Made by a program: the position numbers and the translations under genes
Part shown: positions 41,212-51,102 of the stretch, in pieces
How the letters are laid out: each line of letters opens with the position of its first letter
Numbering within the stretch: position 1 is the first letter of the stretch
Assembly (NCBI GenBank): GCA_946537885.1
Contig: CAMNGC010000006.1
Location: forward strand, 1 to 64,000
From: an uncultured Clostridia bacterium
GTDB taxonomy: Bacteria; Bacillota; Clostridia; Saccharofermentanales; Saccharofermentanaceae
DNA: 64,000 nt
Direction of reading: 5' to 3'
The notes under the pieces: generated by a model
What the model was told of the DNA's origin: nothing
What the model saw: only the letters and a program-made list of their open reading frames with translations
The model's database searches: none

Positions 41212-44200
41212 ATGGCCGATAAGGATTATGGCGGATTTGTACATCTGCATCTACATACCGAATACAGTCTTCTTGACGGTGCCATAAGGATCAAGGATCT
41301 TGGGGATCGTCTTTTGGATATGGGGATGAAGGCATGTGCCATTACGGATCACGGATCCATGTTTGGCGCTGTTGAATTCTATAAAGCCATGACTGCCAAG
41401 GGGATTCATCCTATTATAGGCTGCGAAGTTTATGTAGCTCCCGGAAGCCGCTTTGATAAGAATAATATGAGGACCGGGACCGGCGCGATCTCTGATAAGG
41501 CATATAATCATCTGATACTTCTGGCAGCTGATAATGAAGGCCTTAAGAACTTGAACCGACTTGTTTCAGCCGGTTACACAGAAGGTTTTTACAGGAAGCC
41601 CAGGATAGATAAAGAGCTTCTTGAGAAGTGGCATGATGGTTTGATCTGTCTGTCCGGATGCCTGGCAGGCAGCATAGCCACTTTGATCAGAGAGGGAAAA
41701 CTGTCTGACGCTGAGAGGGAGGCCTTATGGTTCGATAAGGTTTTCGGAAGGGATAATTATTATCTGGAGATACAGAGTAATACTCTGCCTGATCAGGGGA
41801 TCGTAAATGCTGCGTTGGTAAAAATATCAAACAAGACGGGCATTCCTCTTGTGGCGACTAACGATTGTCATTATCTCAAGAAAGAAGACAGCTCTGTTCA
41901 TGATGTTCTTCTTTGCATGCAGACAGGCGCAAGACTTGAAGATCCTGACCGTATGAGAATGATGACTGATGATTTTTATGTTAAATCAGAGACGGAGATG
42001 AGAAGATTCTTCTCGGAGTTGCCGGAAGCCATCGATAATACTGTCAAGATCGCTCAAAGATGCCATGCAGAGTATGATTTCTCTACGATCCATCTGCCGG
42101 AATATGAGATACCGGAAGGCTTTAATGACAATAAGGAATATCTGTCTCATTTGACATATGAGGGGCTTAAGAAAAGATTTGAGATAGTAGGTCGTTTTGC
42201 TGACGAAGAAGATTATCTTAAACGCGCCGAGTATGAGTTGGGTGTTATAAACAGTATGGGATATACAGACTATTATCTGATAGTCTGGGACTTTATTGCT
42301 TATGCCAAGAATAATAAGATCATGGTCGGTCCCGGCAGAGGATCCGGCGCCGGATCACTTGTTGCATATGCTATCGGTATAACGAATATCGATCCCTTGA
42401 GGTATAATCTTGTTTTCGAGAGATTCCTTAACAGTGAACGTGTGTCGATGCCTGATTTTGACGTGGATTTCTGTTACGAGAGACGTCAGGAGGTTATCGA
42501 TTATGTAACACGGAAATATGGAAAGGAGAGGGTTGCTCAGGTCATCACCTTCGGCACACTCGCGGCAAGGCAGTGTATAAGAGATGTGGCAAGGGTTTTG
42601 GATACGCCTCATATTCTGGTGGATAAGATCGCAAAGATGATACCGGAAAACATCGGTATCACTATAGCGGCCGCACTTGAGATGAACGCCGAACTGAAGA
42701 ATGAGTATGATTCTTCTCCTGAAGTAAAAAAGATAATTGATATCGCCATGAAGTTGGAGGGAATGCCAAGGCATTCTTCGACACATGCAGCGGGTGTTAT
42801 TATTTCCGGTAAACCGATCACGGATATCGCGCCTCTTGCTGTTAATGATGATAATCCTGTTGTCCAGTTTGCAAAGGCTGATATTGAGAGTGTAGGTCTT
42901 CTTAAGTTTGACTTCCTGGGACTTCGAACATTGACAGTGCTTAGAGATACCGCTGACATGGTAAGAGAGAATCACGGGATCGATATTGATTTTGACAGGA
43001 TCGGCTTTGATGATCAGGAGATATATGCCATGATCGGCCGGGGAGATACAGTCGGTGTCTTCCAGCTTGAGAGTCGAGGCATGACTTCATTTATGAAAGA
43101 GCTGAAGCCGACATCGCTTGAAGACATCATTGCCGGTATTTCACTTTACAGGCCGGGGCCCATGGATCAGATCCCTAAATATGTAGAGTGTAAGAATAAT
43201 CCGGCGAAGATCAGTTATGATCATCCGCTTCTTGAACCGATCTTAAATGTCACATATGGTTGCATGGTCTATCAGGAACAGGTCATGCAGATCGTTCGTG
43301 ATCTTGCCGGCTTTTCTATGGGACAGTCGGATAATATCAGGCGTGCCATGAGCAAAAAGAAGAAATCTCTGATGGAGAAGTACCGTCAGCTCTTTATACA
43401 TGGCGGAACTGATGAGAACGGTAAAACAGTAGAGGGCGCCATTGCCCACGGTGTGCCTGAGACCATAGCCGATAAGATATATAACGATGTAAGCAATTTT
43501 GCCGGTTATGCATTTAACAAGTCGCATGCTGCCGCTTATGCAGTTGTTGGTTATTACACAGCTTATTTGAGGCATTATTATCCGACAGAGTTTATGGCCG
43601 CGATGATGAACTCGTTCAGATTCAATATCGGTCAGGCGGCTTGGTATATCAGTTGCTGTGAACAGATGGGAATAAAGGTGCTGCCTCCGGATATCAACAG
43701 AAGCAAAGCGAAATTCACTTCGGAAGAGGGGGCTATTAGGATTGGTTTGTCTCTTATCAAGAATGTTGGTGAAGGTGCAGTTAACCAGTTGATCGAGGAG
43801 CGCAACAGAGGAGGCAATTTCTCGTCCTTCGAGGACTTTCTGATCAGATGTTCGGAGAGTGATATCAAGAAGAATATGGTAGAGTCACTTATCTACTCTT
43901 CAGCTCTTGATAGTTTTGGGCTTAATCGTGCCAGCATGATCGCCACGACACAGACAGAGTTGGATAGACTTAATAATGCTGCATCCAGGAGAATGGAAGG
44001 GCAGCTGAGCCTTTTCGATATGGGTGATGAGTCATCGTCTATGGCAGGGGCTGAGCGTAAAGTTAATATTGCCATGGTAGAAGACTATCCTGAGGATGTG
44101 AAGCTCGCCATGGAGAAGGATGTAGTCGGAATCTATATCTCCGGTAATCCAATGAGTGCTTACAGTAGTTGCATCAAAAGGACAGTAACCTTCGATATGC

Positions 44201-44883
44201 TTATGTTTAAGGAGGCTGTGGACGCCGGAAGAACGGACGAGGTTACAAGCGATGAGCCCGTTATTATGTGTGGTATGGTCCAAAACAGAAAGGTTAGATA
44301 TACAAAGTCGAAGACGGCGATGTGTCTTCTGACTGTGGAGGATCTATATGGACAATATGAGGCTGTGCTATTCGGCGGTGCTTTCGATCACTATAGTGCA
44401 ATGTTACAGCCCAACAGACCCTATCTGCTGATGGGCAAGAAGCGCGTCCGTGGAGATGAGTCTTTCTCACTGGCAGTGGATCGTGTGTTCGAGATGCCTT
44501 TGGACGAAGCAGGAATTGAGGCATTATTGGATCAGAAGGCGGTTAAGTATGCTCTTGCAATTGCTAATCGGTCTAATCGTAATAATTATGTGACCAGAAA
44601 TACTGAACCCTATCGTAAAGCCCCTGTTCGCGACAGGACGACTGTTGAAAATGTTAAAGCATCTTCTGTTAAGATCCTCTTTGGCGGGAACAGCAATAGC
44701 CGGGAATATAACAGACTCTTGAATTTCCTGGTATATTTCCATGGGGAGATGCCTGTGACGGTCGAGTTCAAGGCTGACGGAAGTTCGATAAGGTTGGACG
44801 AGGTTTGTAATGTCAGTTCGTCGGTCAAGGTCATTGAACTTCTTAAGAAGCTTTGCGGCAGTGATAATGTAATCCTGATGTAA
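41212..44883 (+). CDS. dnaE: DNA polymerase III alpha subunit DnaE
   Basis: A 1223-residue replicative-type polymerase. The PHP domain begins VHLHLHTEYSLLDGAIRI and ITDHGSM, the palm has GPGRGSGAGSLVAYAIGIT and catalytic acids in SMPDFDVDFCYERR and FDFLG, and the helix-hairpin-helix/fingers region has LYRPGPMDQIP and NKSHAAAYAVVGYYTAYLR. A C-terminal OB fold follows (MCGMVQNRKVRYTKSKTAM). Clostridia also use PolC; DnaE there extends primers or does translesion synthesis. Its pairing with uvrB suggests a DNA-maintenance cluster. AAGGAGAG precedes the ATG. Confidence 0.98.
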   Translation: MADKDYGGFVHLHLHTEYSLLDGAIRIKDLGDRLLDMGMKACAITDHGSMFGAVEFYKAMTAKGIHPIIGCEVYVAPGSRFDKNNMRTGTGAISDKAYNHLILLAADNEGLKNLNRLVSAGYTEGFYRKPRIDKELLEKWHDGLICLSGCLAGSIATLIREGKLSDAEREALWFDKVFGRDNYYLEIQSNTLPDQGIVNAALVKISNKTGIPLVATNDCHYLKKEDSSVHDVLLCMQTGARLEDPDRMRMMTDDFYVKSETEMRRFFSELPEAIDNTVKIAQRCHAEYDFSTIHLPEYEIPEGFNDNKEYLSHLTYEGLKKRFEIVGRFADEEDYLKRAEYELGVINSMGYTDYYLIVWDFIAYAKNNKIMVGPGRGSGAGSLVAYAIGITNIDPLRYNLVFERFLNSERVSMPDFDVDFCYERRQEVIDYVTRKYGKERVAQVITFGTLAARQCIRDVARVLDTPHILVDKIAKMIPENIGITIAAALEMNAELKNEYDSSPEVKKIIDIAMKLEGMPRHSSTHAAGVIISGKPITDIAPLAVNDDNPVVQFAKADIESVGLLKFDFLGLRTLTVLRDTADMVRENHGIDIDFDRIGFDDQEIYAMIGRGDTVGVFQLESRGMTSFMKELKPTSLEDIIAGISLYRPGPMDQIPKYVECKNNPAKISYDHPLLEPILNVTYGCMVYQEQVMQIVRDLAGFSMGQSDNIRRAMSKKKKSLMEKYRQLFIHGGTDENGKTVEGAIAHGVPETIADKIYNDVSNFAGYAFNKSHAAAYAVVGYYTAYLRHYYPTEFMAAMMNSFRFNIGQAAWYISCCEQMGIKVLPPDINRSKAKFTSEEGAIRIGLSLIKNVGEGAVNQLIEERNRGGNFSSFEDFLIRCSESDIKKNMVESLIYSSALDSFGLNRASMIATTQTELDRLNNAASRRMEGQLSLFDMGDESSSMAGAERKVNIAMVEDYPEDVKLAMEKDVVGIYISGNPMSAYSSCIKRTVTFDMLMFKEAVDAGRTDEVTSDEPVIMCGMVQNRKVRYTKSKTAMCLLTVEDLYGQYEAVLFGGAFDHYSAMLQPNRPYLLMGKKRVRGDESFSLAVDRVFEMPLDEAGIEALLDQKAVKYALAIANRSNRNNYVTRNTEPYRKAPVRDRTTVENVKASSVKILFGGNSNSREYNRLLNFLVYFHGEMPVTVEFKADGSSIRLDEVCNVSSSVKVIELLKKLCGSDNVILM

Positions 44884-45005
44884 ATGTAAGATGGATTGCT
44901 GCAGTTGACAGGCAAAACATATGATCCCACAAGTTCGTGAAGAATACTATTTTGTGGTATTATCTTTGGGCACGTCTTTGTGCGGAACAGTAACTGAGGG
45001 GAAAT

Positions 45006-46910
45006 ATGCCTTTATTAAGCGTTGACAATATCTCAATGAGCTATGGTGACCGCCGTCTGTTAGACGGGGTCTCATTCAGGATCAATGAAGGAGATAAGAT
45101 CGCCTTTATAGGTTGTAACGGCGCCGGTAAATCTACTCTGTTTAAGATTATCAAGGGTGTGGAAAAAGCTGATGAAGGACGTGTCATCAGACATGGCAAT
45201 ACGTTAGTCGGATTCCTTTCCCAGAATATGGATGAGCAGGACTTAAGTGATAATACCTTAAAACCTCGTGCTTTGATCGAGGCTGAGGAACGTAAGGCCA
45301 TGCTCGAGAATGATATAGCATTGGCATCTTCCGATGAGTCCGCATTAAAAGCCTTGATGGATGAGTATGCAAAGGTCACGGCAGAATATGAGGCTTTGGG
45401 TGGTTACGATTATGATCACAGGATCATGGATGCCTTGTCCGGCCTGGGACTTAGCGGAATAGACGGCAGGACGGATCTTTCGACTCTGTCCGGTGGTGAG
45501 AAGATGCGTGTTTGTCTTGCGCGACTGATAGTCGAGAGACCTGACATTCTTCTGCTGGATGAGCCTACTAACCATTTGGACATTGATGCAGTAGAGTGGC
45601 TGGAAGCTTTCCTGGCTTCCTACGGCGGCGCTGTCTTTGTTATTTCACACGACCGTTATTTCATAGACAGGATCGCCAATCGGGTAATCGAACTTCAAGA
45701 CGGCCGTATTCGAGAATATAAGGGTAATTATGAGGCTTATAAGTTTCAGAAAGAAGAATTCCTCAAGACTCAAGAAGCAGTGGTTGCCAATCTTGAGAAA
45801 GAACTTGAACATCAGTTGGATGTGAAGCAGACGATGCTTTCTCATCGTAATATCAGCGGCTACCATCAGCGTGAGAAGATGGTAGACAAGCTGACGGAGA
45901 TCCTTGAACGGGAGAAGAGCCTGCTGCCTGGTAACCGTAACAGTATGAGCTTTACACCGGTTCCTGCCGACAGGAGCGGTGCTGAAGACAAGATATTGCT
46001 TAAGGTCAAAGACGTGTCCAAGAATTTTGATGACGGGCCGTTTATTTTCGAGAAAATAAGCTTTGAACTGAAAGCTAATATGAAGCTGTTCCTGTGCGGC
46101 CCTAACGGTTGCGGCAAGACAACGCTTCTTACCATGCTTCTTGGGCGACAGGGAGGATTTGACGGAACTGTCTTTATCAGCTCTACAGCGACTGTGGGAT
46201 ATATGTCGCAGTTTGTTCCGTTCGATGATGAAGAACTAAGCTGTTTTGATGAGTTGATCGCGAGGTCGGATCTTACTAATACGGCGGCCAGGTCCATGCT
46301 GGCAAGGTTCGGATTCAGAGGTGAAGACGTGTTTAAGCAGATATCCGTTCTGTCGGGGGGCGAGAGGTCGAGACTTTATCTTTGCTGTCTTCTGCAGGAG
46401 AATCCGGATATATTATTTCTGGATGAGCCGACGAATCACCTGGATATTGAATCTCGTGAGATACTTGAGGATGCGCTTAAGGAGTATAACGGTGCCATTG
46501 TTTGTGTAAGTCATGACCGTTTCTTTATCGAAAAGTGTGCTGACAAGATCTTAGGATTCGCGGATAATACGGCGCAACTCTACGACCGTTACGAATATTA
46601 CAGAAGGGCGGTGAATAATCGTCAGTCACCGCCTGCTCAAGAGACACTTAAAGCTGAGACTGATAAGACATCACGTGAGACTGAAGCTAAGATCCAATCT
46701 CGTAATAAAGCCTCCGAGAGGCGCCAGTCGGCTCAGAAGCGCGAGCGTAAGGTCTTCTTGGAGAAGGAGATAGAGAGACTTGAAAATGAGCAGAAGGAAC
46801 TCGAGGCGAGCTTTACTTCAGGCGCAGGCGCAGCAGAATACGAGAAATATGCTGCCAATTCCGCTAAGATCGAGAAAATGTACGAAGAGTACATGACACT
46901 GGATGAATAA
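45006..46910 (+). CDS. ABC-F family ATPase
   Basis: A 634-residue soluble protein with two ABC domains: Walker A GCNGAGKST and GPNGCGKTT, signatures LSGGEKMRVCLARL and LSGGERSRLYLCCLL, and Walker B LLLDEPTNHLDIDA and LFLDEPTNHLDIES. The interdomain linker contains the P-site tRNA-interaction-like region (QKEEFLKTQEAVVANLEKELEH), and a C-terminal basic coiled coil (EKEIERLENEQKELEAS) ends it. No membrane segments. ABC-F proteins act on the ribosome (translation factors or antibiotic protection). The overall order is Uup/YfmM-like; resistance function is not implied. GAGGGGAAAT precedes the ATG. Confidence 0.9.
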   Translation: MPLLSVDNISMSYGDRRLLDGVSFRINEGDKIAFIGCNGAGKSTLFKIIKGVEKADEGRVIRHGNTLVGFLSQNMDEQDLSDNTLKPRALIEAEERKAMLENDIALASSDESALKALMDEYAKVTAEYEALGGYDYDHRIMDALSGLGLSGIDGRTDLSTLSGGEKMRVCLARLIVERPDILLLDEPTNHLDIDAVEWLEAFLASYGGAVFVISHDRYFIDRIANRVIELQDGRIREYKGNYEAYKFQKEEFLKTQEAVVANLEKELEHQLDVKQTMLSHRNISGYHQREKMVDKLTEILEREKSLLPGNRNSMSFTPVPADRSGAEDKILLKVKDVSKNFDDGPFIFEKISFELKANMKLFLCGPNGCGKTTLLTMLLGRQGGFDGTVFISSTATVGYMSQFVPFDDEELSCFDELIARSDLTNTAARSMLARFGFRGEDVFKQISVLSGGERSRLYLCCLLQENPDILFLDEPTNHLDIESREILEDALKEYNGAIVCVSHDRFFIEKCADKILGFADNTAQLYDRYEYYRRAVNNRQSPPAQETLKAETDKTSRETEAKIQSRNKASERRQSAQKRERKVFLEKEIERLENEQKELEASFTSGAGAAEYEKYAANSAKIEKMYEEYMTLDE

Positions 46911-47082
46911 TATTTTCCGGAGCCTGTAAGCGTTGGAGAAGAAGGCTTTCTATAATGTAAACAAAGAGACTGAGTAAAGCTGATAATTGCAGGATTCATT
47001 AAGGAAATCTTTCTATTCCGGTTTGAGCGGAAGGGTCTGTCATAGTAAAATGACCATATAAAATAAAAGGCAGGGTTGTCCT

Positions 47083-48363
47083 ATGGCTATGACGATGACA
47101 CAAAAAATCCTTGCAGCCCATGCGGGGCTGCCGAGTGTAAAAGCCGGTGATCTTATCGAGGCAGGACTTGACAAGGTGCTTGGCAACGACGTTACAACAC
47201 CGCCTGCGATCAAAGTTTTCGAGAAGATGGGAGTTGATCAGGTCTACGACAAGGATCGAATCTGTTTGGTACCGGATCATTTCACTCCCAATAAAGATAT
47301 AAAGTCTGCGGAGCTCTCCAAATGCGTCAGGTGTTTTGCAGCAGAGCAAAAACTCAGCCACTATTATGAACTGGGCGAAAAGGGCATGGGCATTGAGCAT
47401 GTTATCTTGCCTGATAACGGAATCGTCTTTCCGGGGGATGTCGTGATAGGAGCAGATTCCCACACATGTACTTATGGTGCATTGGGAGCTTTCTCTACGG
47501 GTGTCGGCTCAACTGATCTGGCCTGTGCCATGGCAAGCGGGCAGACATGGTTCAAGGTTCCTGAGGCTATTCGGGTCAATCTGACGGGCAAGCCGGGAAG
47601 ATATGTCACCGGTAAAGATATTATCCTGCATCTGATCGGCATGATCGGTGTTGACGGAGCTCTTTATAAGTCTCTGGAGTTCTGTGGGGACGGCATAAAG
47701 TATCTCTCAATGGATCAGAGGCTTACGATCTGTAATATGGCTATAGAATGCGGCGGTAAGAACGGGATCTTCCCTGTAGACGACATTACGATCGATTATA
47801 TAAAGGGGACGAATCCCGAGAGATTTTCCGAGTCGGACTATAAGATCTACGAGGCTGATGATGATGCAGAATACATAAGGACCATTGATATCGACCTGTC
47901 GGAGGTTCCTCTGACCCTTGCTCTCCCTCATCTTCCATCCAACACGAGAAGGGCGGAGGATGTTAAAGATATGCTGATCGATCAGGTCGTTATCGGATCA
48001 TGCACCAACGGAAGGTGGGAAGATATGGTCATGGCTGCCGACATCTTCAAGGGACATCATGTTCGAAAAGGGGTCCGTTGCATTGTGATCCCCGGATCAA
48101 TGAAGGTTTATAGAAAGTGCCTGGATGAAGGGCTGCTTGCTATTTTTGACGATGCAGGCTGCATTATTTCCACTCCTACCTGCGGTCCCTGCCTTGGAGG
48201 TCATATGGGTATCCTGGCGGCAGGTGAGAGATGTGTCTCCACGACCAACAGGAATTTTGTCGGAAGAATGGGACATGTTGATTCAGAGGTAATACTTTCA
48301 GGGGTTCCCGTAGCCTGCGCATCGGCTATTATGGGACGCGTGGCAGTCCCTGAAGAGATCTGA
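47083..48363 (+). CDS. leuC: 3-isopropylmalate dehydratase large subunit
   Basis: A 426-residue aconitase-superfamily subunit that isomerises 2- to 3-isopropylmalate in leucine synthesis. Substrate and cluster features are visible: [37 protein letters not shown] (cluster Cys) and [13 protein letters not shown] (two cluster Cys), which hold a 4Fe-4S cluster. It begins [11 protein letters not shown] with AAGGCAGGG upstream. The gene heads a leuCDB run (14 nt and 1 nt gaps); leuA is not in the window and no T-box or peptide leader was found. The 420-residue length fits the archaeal/clostridial-type LeuC. Confidence 0.97.
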   Translation: MAMTMTQKILAAHAGLPSVKAGDLIEAGLDKVLGNDVTTPPAIKVFEKMGVDQVYDKDRICLVPDHFTPNKDIKSAELSKCVRCFAAEQKLSHYYELGEKGMGIEHVILPDNGIVFPGDVVIGADSHTCTYGALGAFSTGVGSTDLACAMASGQTWFKVPEAIRVNLTGKPGRYVTGKDIILHLIGMIGVDGALYKSLEFCGDGIKYLSMDQRLTICNMAIECGGKNGIFPVDDITIDYIKGTNPERFSESDYKIYEADDDAEYIRTIDIDLSEVPLTLALPHLPSNTRRAEDVKDMLIDQVVIGSCTNGRWEDMVMAADIFKGHHVRKGVRCIVIPGSMKVYRKCLDEGLLAIFDDAGCIISTPTCGPCLGGHMGILAAGERCVSTTNRNFVGRMGHVDSEVILSGVPVACASAIMGRVAVPEEI

Positions 48364-48377
48364 CGGAGGTTTTTGAT

Positions 48378-48878
48378 ATGAAAGTTCAAGGCAAGGTTTT
48401 TAAGTACGGAAATAATGTCGATACTGATGTGATCATACCCGCCAGATATCTTAATTCAGCAGATCCTGAGCATCTTAAGCAACACTGTATGGAAGATATC
48501 GATCCTGCTTTTGCAGGAAATGTAAAGACGGGAGATATTATGGTCGCCGATAAGAATTTCGGTTGCGGCTCTTCCCGTGAACATGCACCTATAGCAATAA
48601 AAGCAAGTGGGATATCGCTTGTCATCGCCGCAGATTTTGCCAGGATCTTTTATCGTAACGCGATCAATATCGGTCTGCCGATAATGGAATGTCCGGAGGC
48701 TTCTGCCGCCATCAGATCTGGTGATCAGGTAGAGGCTGATTTTGACAGCGGAATAATCAGGAACCTGACTACAAACGAAGAATTCAAGGCCAAGCCTTTC
48801 CCGGAATTCATTAAGAGGATCATTGATGAGGGCGGACTTGTTAATTATACCAAGAGCAAATTGAAAGGCGGTATCTGA
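48378..48878 (+). CDS. leuD: 3-isopropylmalate dehydratase small subunit
   Basis: A 166-residue swivel-domain subunit pairing with LeuC. It begins [24 protein letters not shown] (conserved DTDxIIPARYL) and contains [13 protein letters not shown], the substrate-carboxylate loop, then [15 protein letters not shown]. The short form (about 165 residues) matches the archaeal/clostridial-type LeuD. Encoded directly between leuC and leuB; GGAGG precedes the ATG. Confidence 0.97.
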   Translation: MKVQGKVFKYGNNVDTDVIIPARYLNSADPEHLKQHCMEDIDPAFAGNVKTGDIMVADKNFGCGSSREHAPIAIKASGISLVIAADFARIFYRNAINIGLPIMECPEASAAIRSGDQVEADFDSGIIRNLTTNEEFKAKPFPEFIKRIIDEGGLVNYTKSKLKGGI

Positions 48879-48879
48879 T

Positions 48880-49992
48880 ATGTCTTTAAGATATAAGATC
48901 GCATATAAGATCGCAGTTATCGGAGGCGACGGTATAGGACCTGAGGTAACCTCTGCGGCAGTTGATGTTATGAAAGCTGCTGCTGATAAGTGTGGGTTTG
49001 AGCTTGAGTTTAAGTACCTGAAAGCCGGCGGCTGTTCCATAGATGAATTTGGTATTCCGCTTACTGAAGAGACACTGGAGGAGTGCCGTAATTCGGACGC
49101 AGTGTTGCTTGGTGCCGTCGGAGGCTATAAGTGGGATTCTGTTCCTGCCGACAAACGACCGGAGAGGGCGTTATTGGGACTTCGCGCAGGATTGGGCCTA
49201 TATTCTAATCTGAGACCGGCGATCCTTTTCGATGAGCTGGCTGATGCATCCCCTATCAAAAACGCGAAAAACATTGATCTGTTGATTGTTCGTGAACTGA
49301 CCGGAGGAATCTATTTCGGTGATCACGGAAGATATGAGTCGGACGAATGTTTATCCGACGGTTCTGAAAAGGGGATCGTGGCTTATGACACTGAGGCCTA
49401 TTCAGAAGCTGAGATCAGCAGGATACTTCGTGAAGGCTTCAGATTTGCCATGGGAAGAAGACATAAACTTACGGTGGTCGATAAGGCGAATGTTCTGGAA
49501 TCAAGTCGGCTGTGGCGTGAGATCGCGGCAAAGATCGCCCCGGAATTCCCCGAGGTAACAGTGGACTATCTTTATGTTGATAACTGCTCAATGCAGCTGA
49601 TCAACAGACCTTCTGATTTTGATGTAATCGTAACATCCAATATGTTCGGCGATATCTTATCGGATGAAGCAGGTATGATCACCGGTTCCATAGGAATGTT
49701 GCCGTCTGCGTCTCTCGGTGCTCCCGGTAAGCCCGGCATGTATGAGCCTGTTCACGGCTCTGCGCCTGATATTGCCGGAAGCGGCAAAGCGAATCCCATG
49801 GCTGCCATCTTATCCGCCGCCATGCTCTTTCGCTGGTCACTTGATCAGGCCGAGGCAGCTGATATGATCGAAAATGCCGTCCGTCAGGTCCTGAAGGCCG
49901 GTTACAGGACACCGGATATCATCTCTTCCGGCGAAGGGATCATAGAAGCAGACACAGATATGATCAGGGAAAATGTAATAAAATTACTTTGA
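48880..49992 (+). CDS. leuB: 3-isopropylmalate dehydrogenase
   Basis: A 370-residue NAD-dependent oxidative decarboxylase giving 2-ketoisocaproate precursor in leucine synthesis. It starts with IAVIGGDGIGPEVT (nucleotide fold start), has the substrate-binding motifs RPERALLGLRAGLGLYSNLRP and VRELTGGIYFG, the catalytic Tyr/Lys region (KANVLESSRLWRE, VDYLYVDNCSMQL), metal-binding TSNMFGDILSDEAGMI, and the NAD motif VHGSAPDIAGSGKANPMA. The start lies 1 nt after the leuD stop. It completes the leuCDB set. Confidence 0.97.
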   Translation: MSLRYKIAYKIAVIGGDGIGPEVTSAAVDVMKAAADKCGFELEFKYLKAGGCSIDEFGIPLTEETLEECRNSDAVLLGAVGGYKWDSVPADKRPERALLGLRAGLGLYSNLRPAILFDELADASPIKNAKNIDLLIVRELTGGIYFGDHGRYESDECLSDGSEKGIVAYDTEAYSEAEISRILREGFRFAMGRRHKLTVVDKANVLESSRLWREIAAKIAPEFPEVTVDYLYVDNCSMQLINRPSDFDVIVTSNMFGDILSDEAGMITGSIGMLPSASLGAPGKPGMYEPVHGSAPDIAGSGKANPMAAILSAAMLFRWSLDQAEAADMIENAVRQVLKAGYRTPDIISSGEGIIEADTDMIRENVIKLL

Positions 49993-50046
49993 TTACTCTC
50001 TGTTATCTTTGACGAATAGCTGGTAAAATCTAACCGTGAGGTGGTT

Positions 50047-51090
50047 ATGACAGTTATTTGGCGGAAAATGGCGGCGCTGGTTGCGGCAGTGCTTTTATTG
50101 ACCCTTTGCGGATGTTCCCGTAACCAAAGGGAAGAACACCATACTATTGTAGCGCCTGAATTTGTTCCTTTGACCACTATCAGGGAAGATCAGCCGAACA
50201 TATATCTTATAGTAAAGAATCTCGACAGCAATTACTGGCAGGTAATAATTGATGCAGTGCGCGATACGGGATACGATCTGAATTGTAATGTTTTCTATAG
50301 CGGCACATACTCAGAGGTGGACTGGACAGAGCAATCCAAGCTCCTTGATGAGGCCAGAGACAGCGGGGCGGATGCCGTTATCATTTCTCCGGATGATTCT
50401 GTGAATCTGGCCGGCAAGATCAGTGAGATCTATAGATGCGGTATCCCGGTCATACTTGTGGATACCATTGCAAATACGGAGGATTTCAGTATCTGCTATA
50501 TGACGGACAACTATATGGCCGGACAGCAGGCAGCAGATGAGATGATCAGAAGCCTTTTCGAGAACGGATACGGAGATGCTGATAAAGTGCTGATAGGCAT
50601 CCAGGTAGGTTCAACCTCTTCTCAGACTATCAATGAGAGACTGGCGGGTTTCTATCAGGCCTGGTACGACAGTGCTCCCGATAGCTGGGAGATATGTAAT
50701 GAGATCCTTTGTAATGACGGCGAGATCGGTATCGCGGAGGATTGCGCAGAAGAGCTCTTTGATAAGTACGATCTGACCGGTGTTTTCGCGCCTAATAACG
50801 GGTCGACGGTGGGTTTTGCCCGCGTTATCGAAGAACGGGAACTACACGATATGGTGCTGGTCGGATTTGATTATTCAGATGAAGTCAGACAGCTTGTGGA
50901 GTCAGATGAGTATATTGCATCGACCTTGCTCCAGCGTCAATATGATATGGGATCCCTGGCTCTTGAAAGTGCTTTGGAATTCATTGACGGAGAAGAGACT
51001 GAATTAAAGTTCGTGGACACGGGAGTGATCGTTGTTAACTCGAGCGATCTGAATTCACCGGAGGTGTGCGATGCTATCGCCAGGAATTGA
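50047..51090 (+). CDS. Sugar-binding-type periplasmic lipoprotein
   Basis: A 347-residue lipoprotein. The signal peptide (KMAALVAAVLLLTLCGC) has lipobox TLCGC. The mature part matches type 1 periplasmic binding proteins (ribose/galactose binding family): NIYLIVKNLDSNYWQVIIDAVRDTGYDLN, LLDEARDSGADAVIISPDDSVNLAGKISE, GIPVILVDT, and the hinge region VLVGFDYSDEVRQLVESDEYIAS. The GxQ and NGSTVGFARVIEER region is typical. No transporter genes are adjacent; a membrane diguanylate cyclase follows after 12 nt, so it may act as a ligand-sensing subunit. Confidence 0.8.
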   Translation: MTVIWRKMAALVAAVLLLTLCGCSRNQREEHHTIVAPEFVPLTTIREDQPNIYLIVKNLDSNYWQVIIDAVRDTGYDLNCNVFYSGTYSEVDWTEQSKLLDEARDSGADAVIISPDDSVNLAGKISEIYRCGIPVILVDTIANTEDFSICYMTDNYMAGQQAADEMIRSLFENGYGDADKVLIGIQVGSTSSQTINERLAGFYQAWYDSAPDSWEICNEILCNDGEIGIAEDCAEELFDKYDLTGVFAPNNGSTVGFARVIEERELHDMVLVGFDYSDEVRQLVESDEYIASTLLQRQYDMGSLALESALEFIDGEETELKFVDTGVIVVNSSDLNSPEVCDAIARN

Positions 51091-51102
51091 TGAGGGCTGC
51101 CA

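Noticed and set aside
46911..47082. T-box or attenuator leader before leuC
   Set aside because: No T-box core sequence, specifier hairpin, leucine-rich leader peptide or terminator/antiterminator pair could be found.
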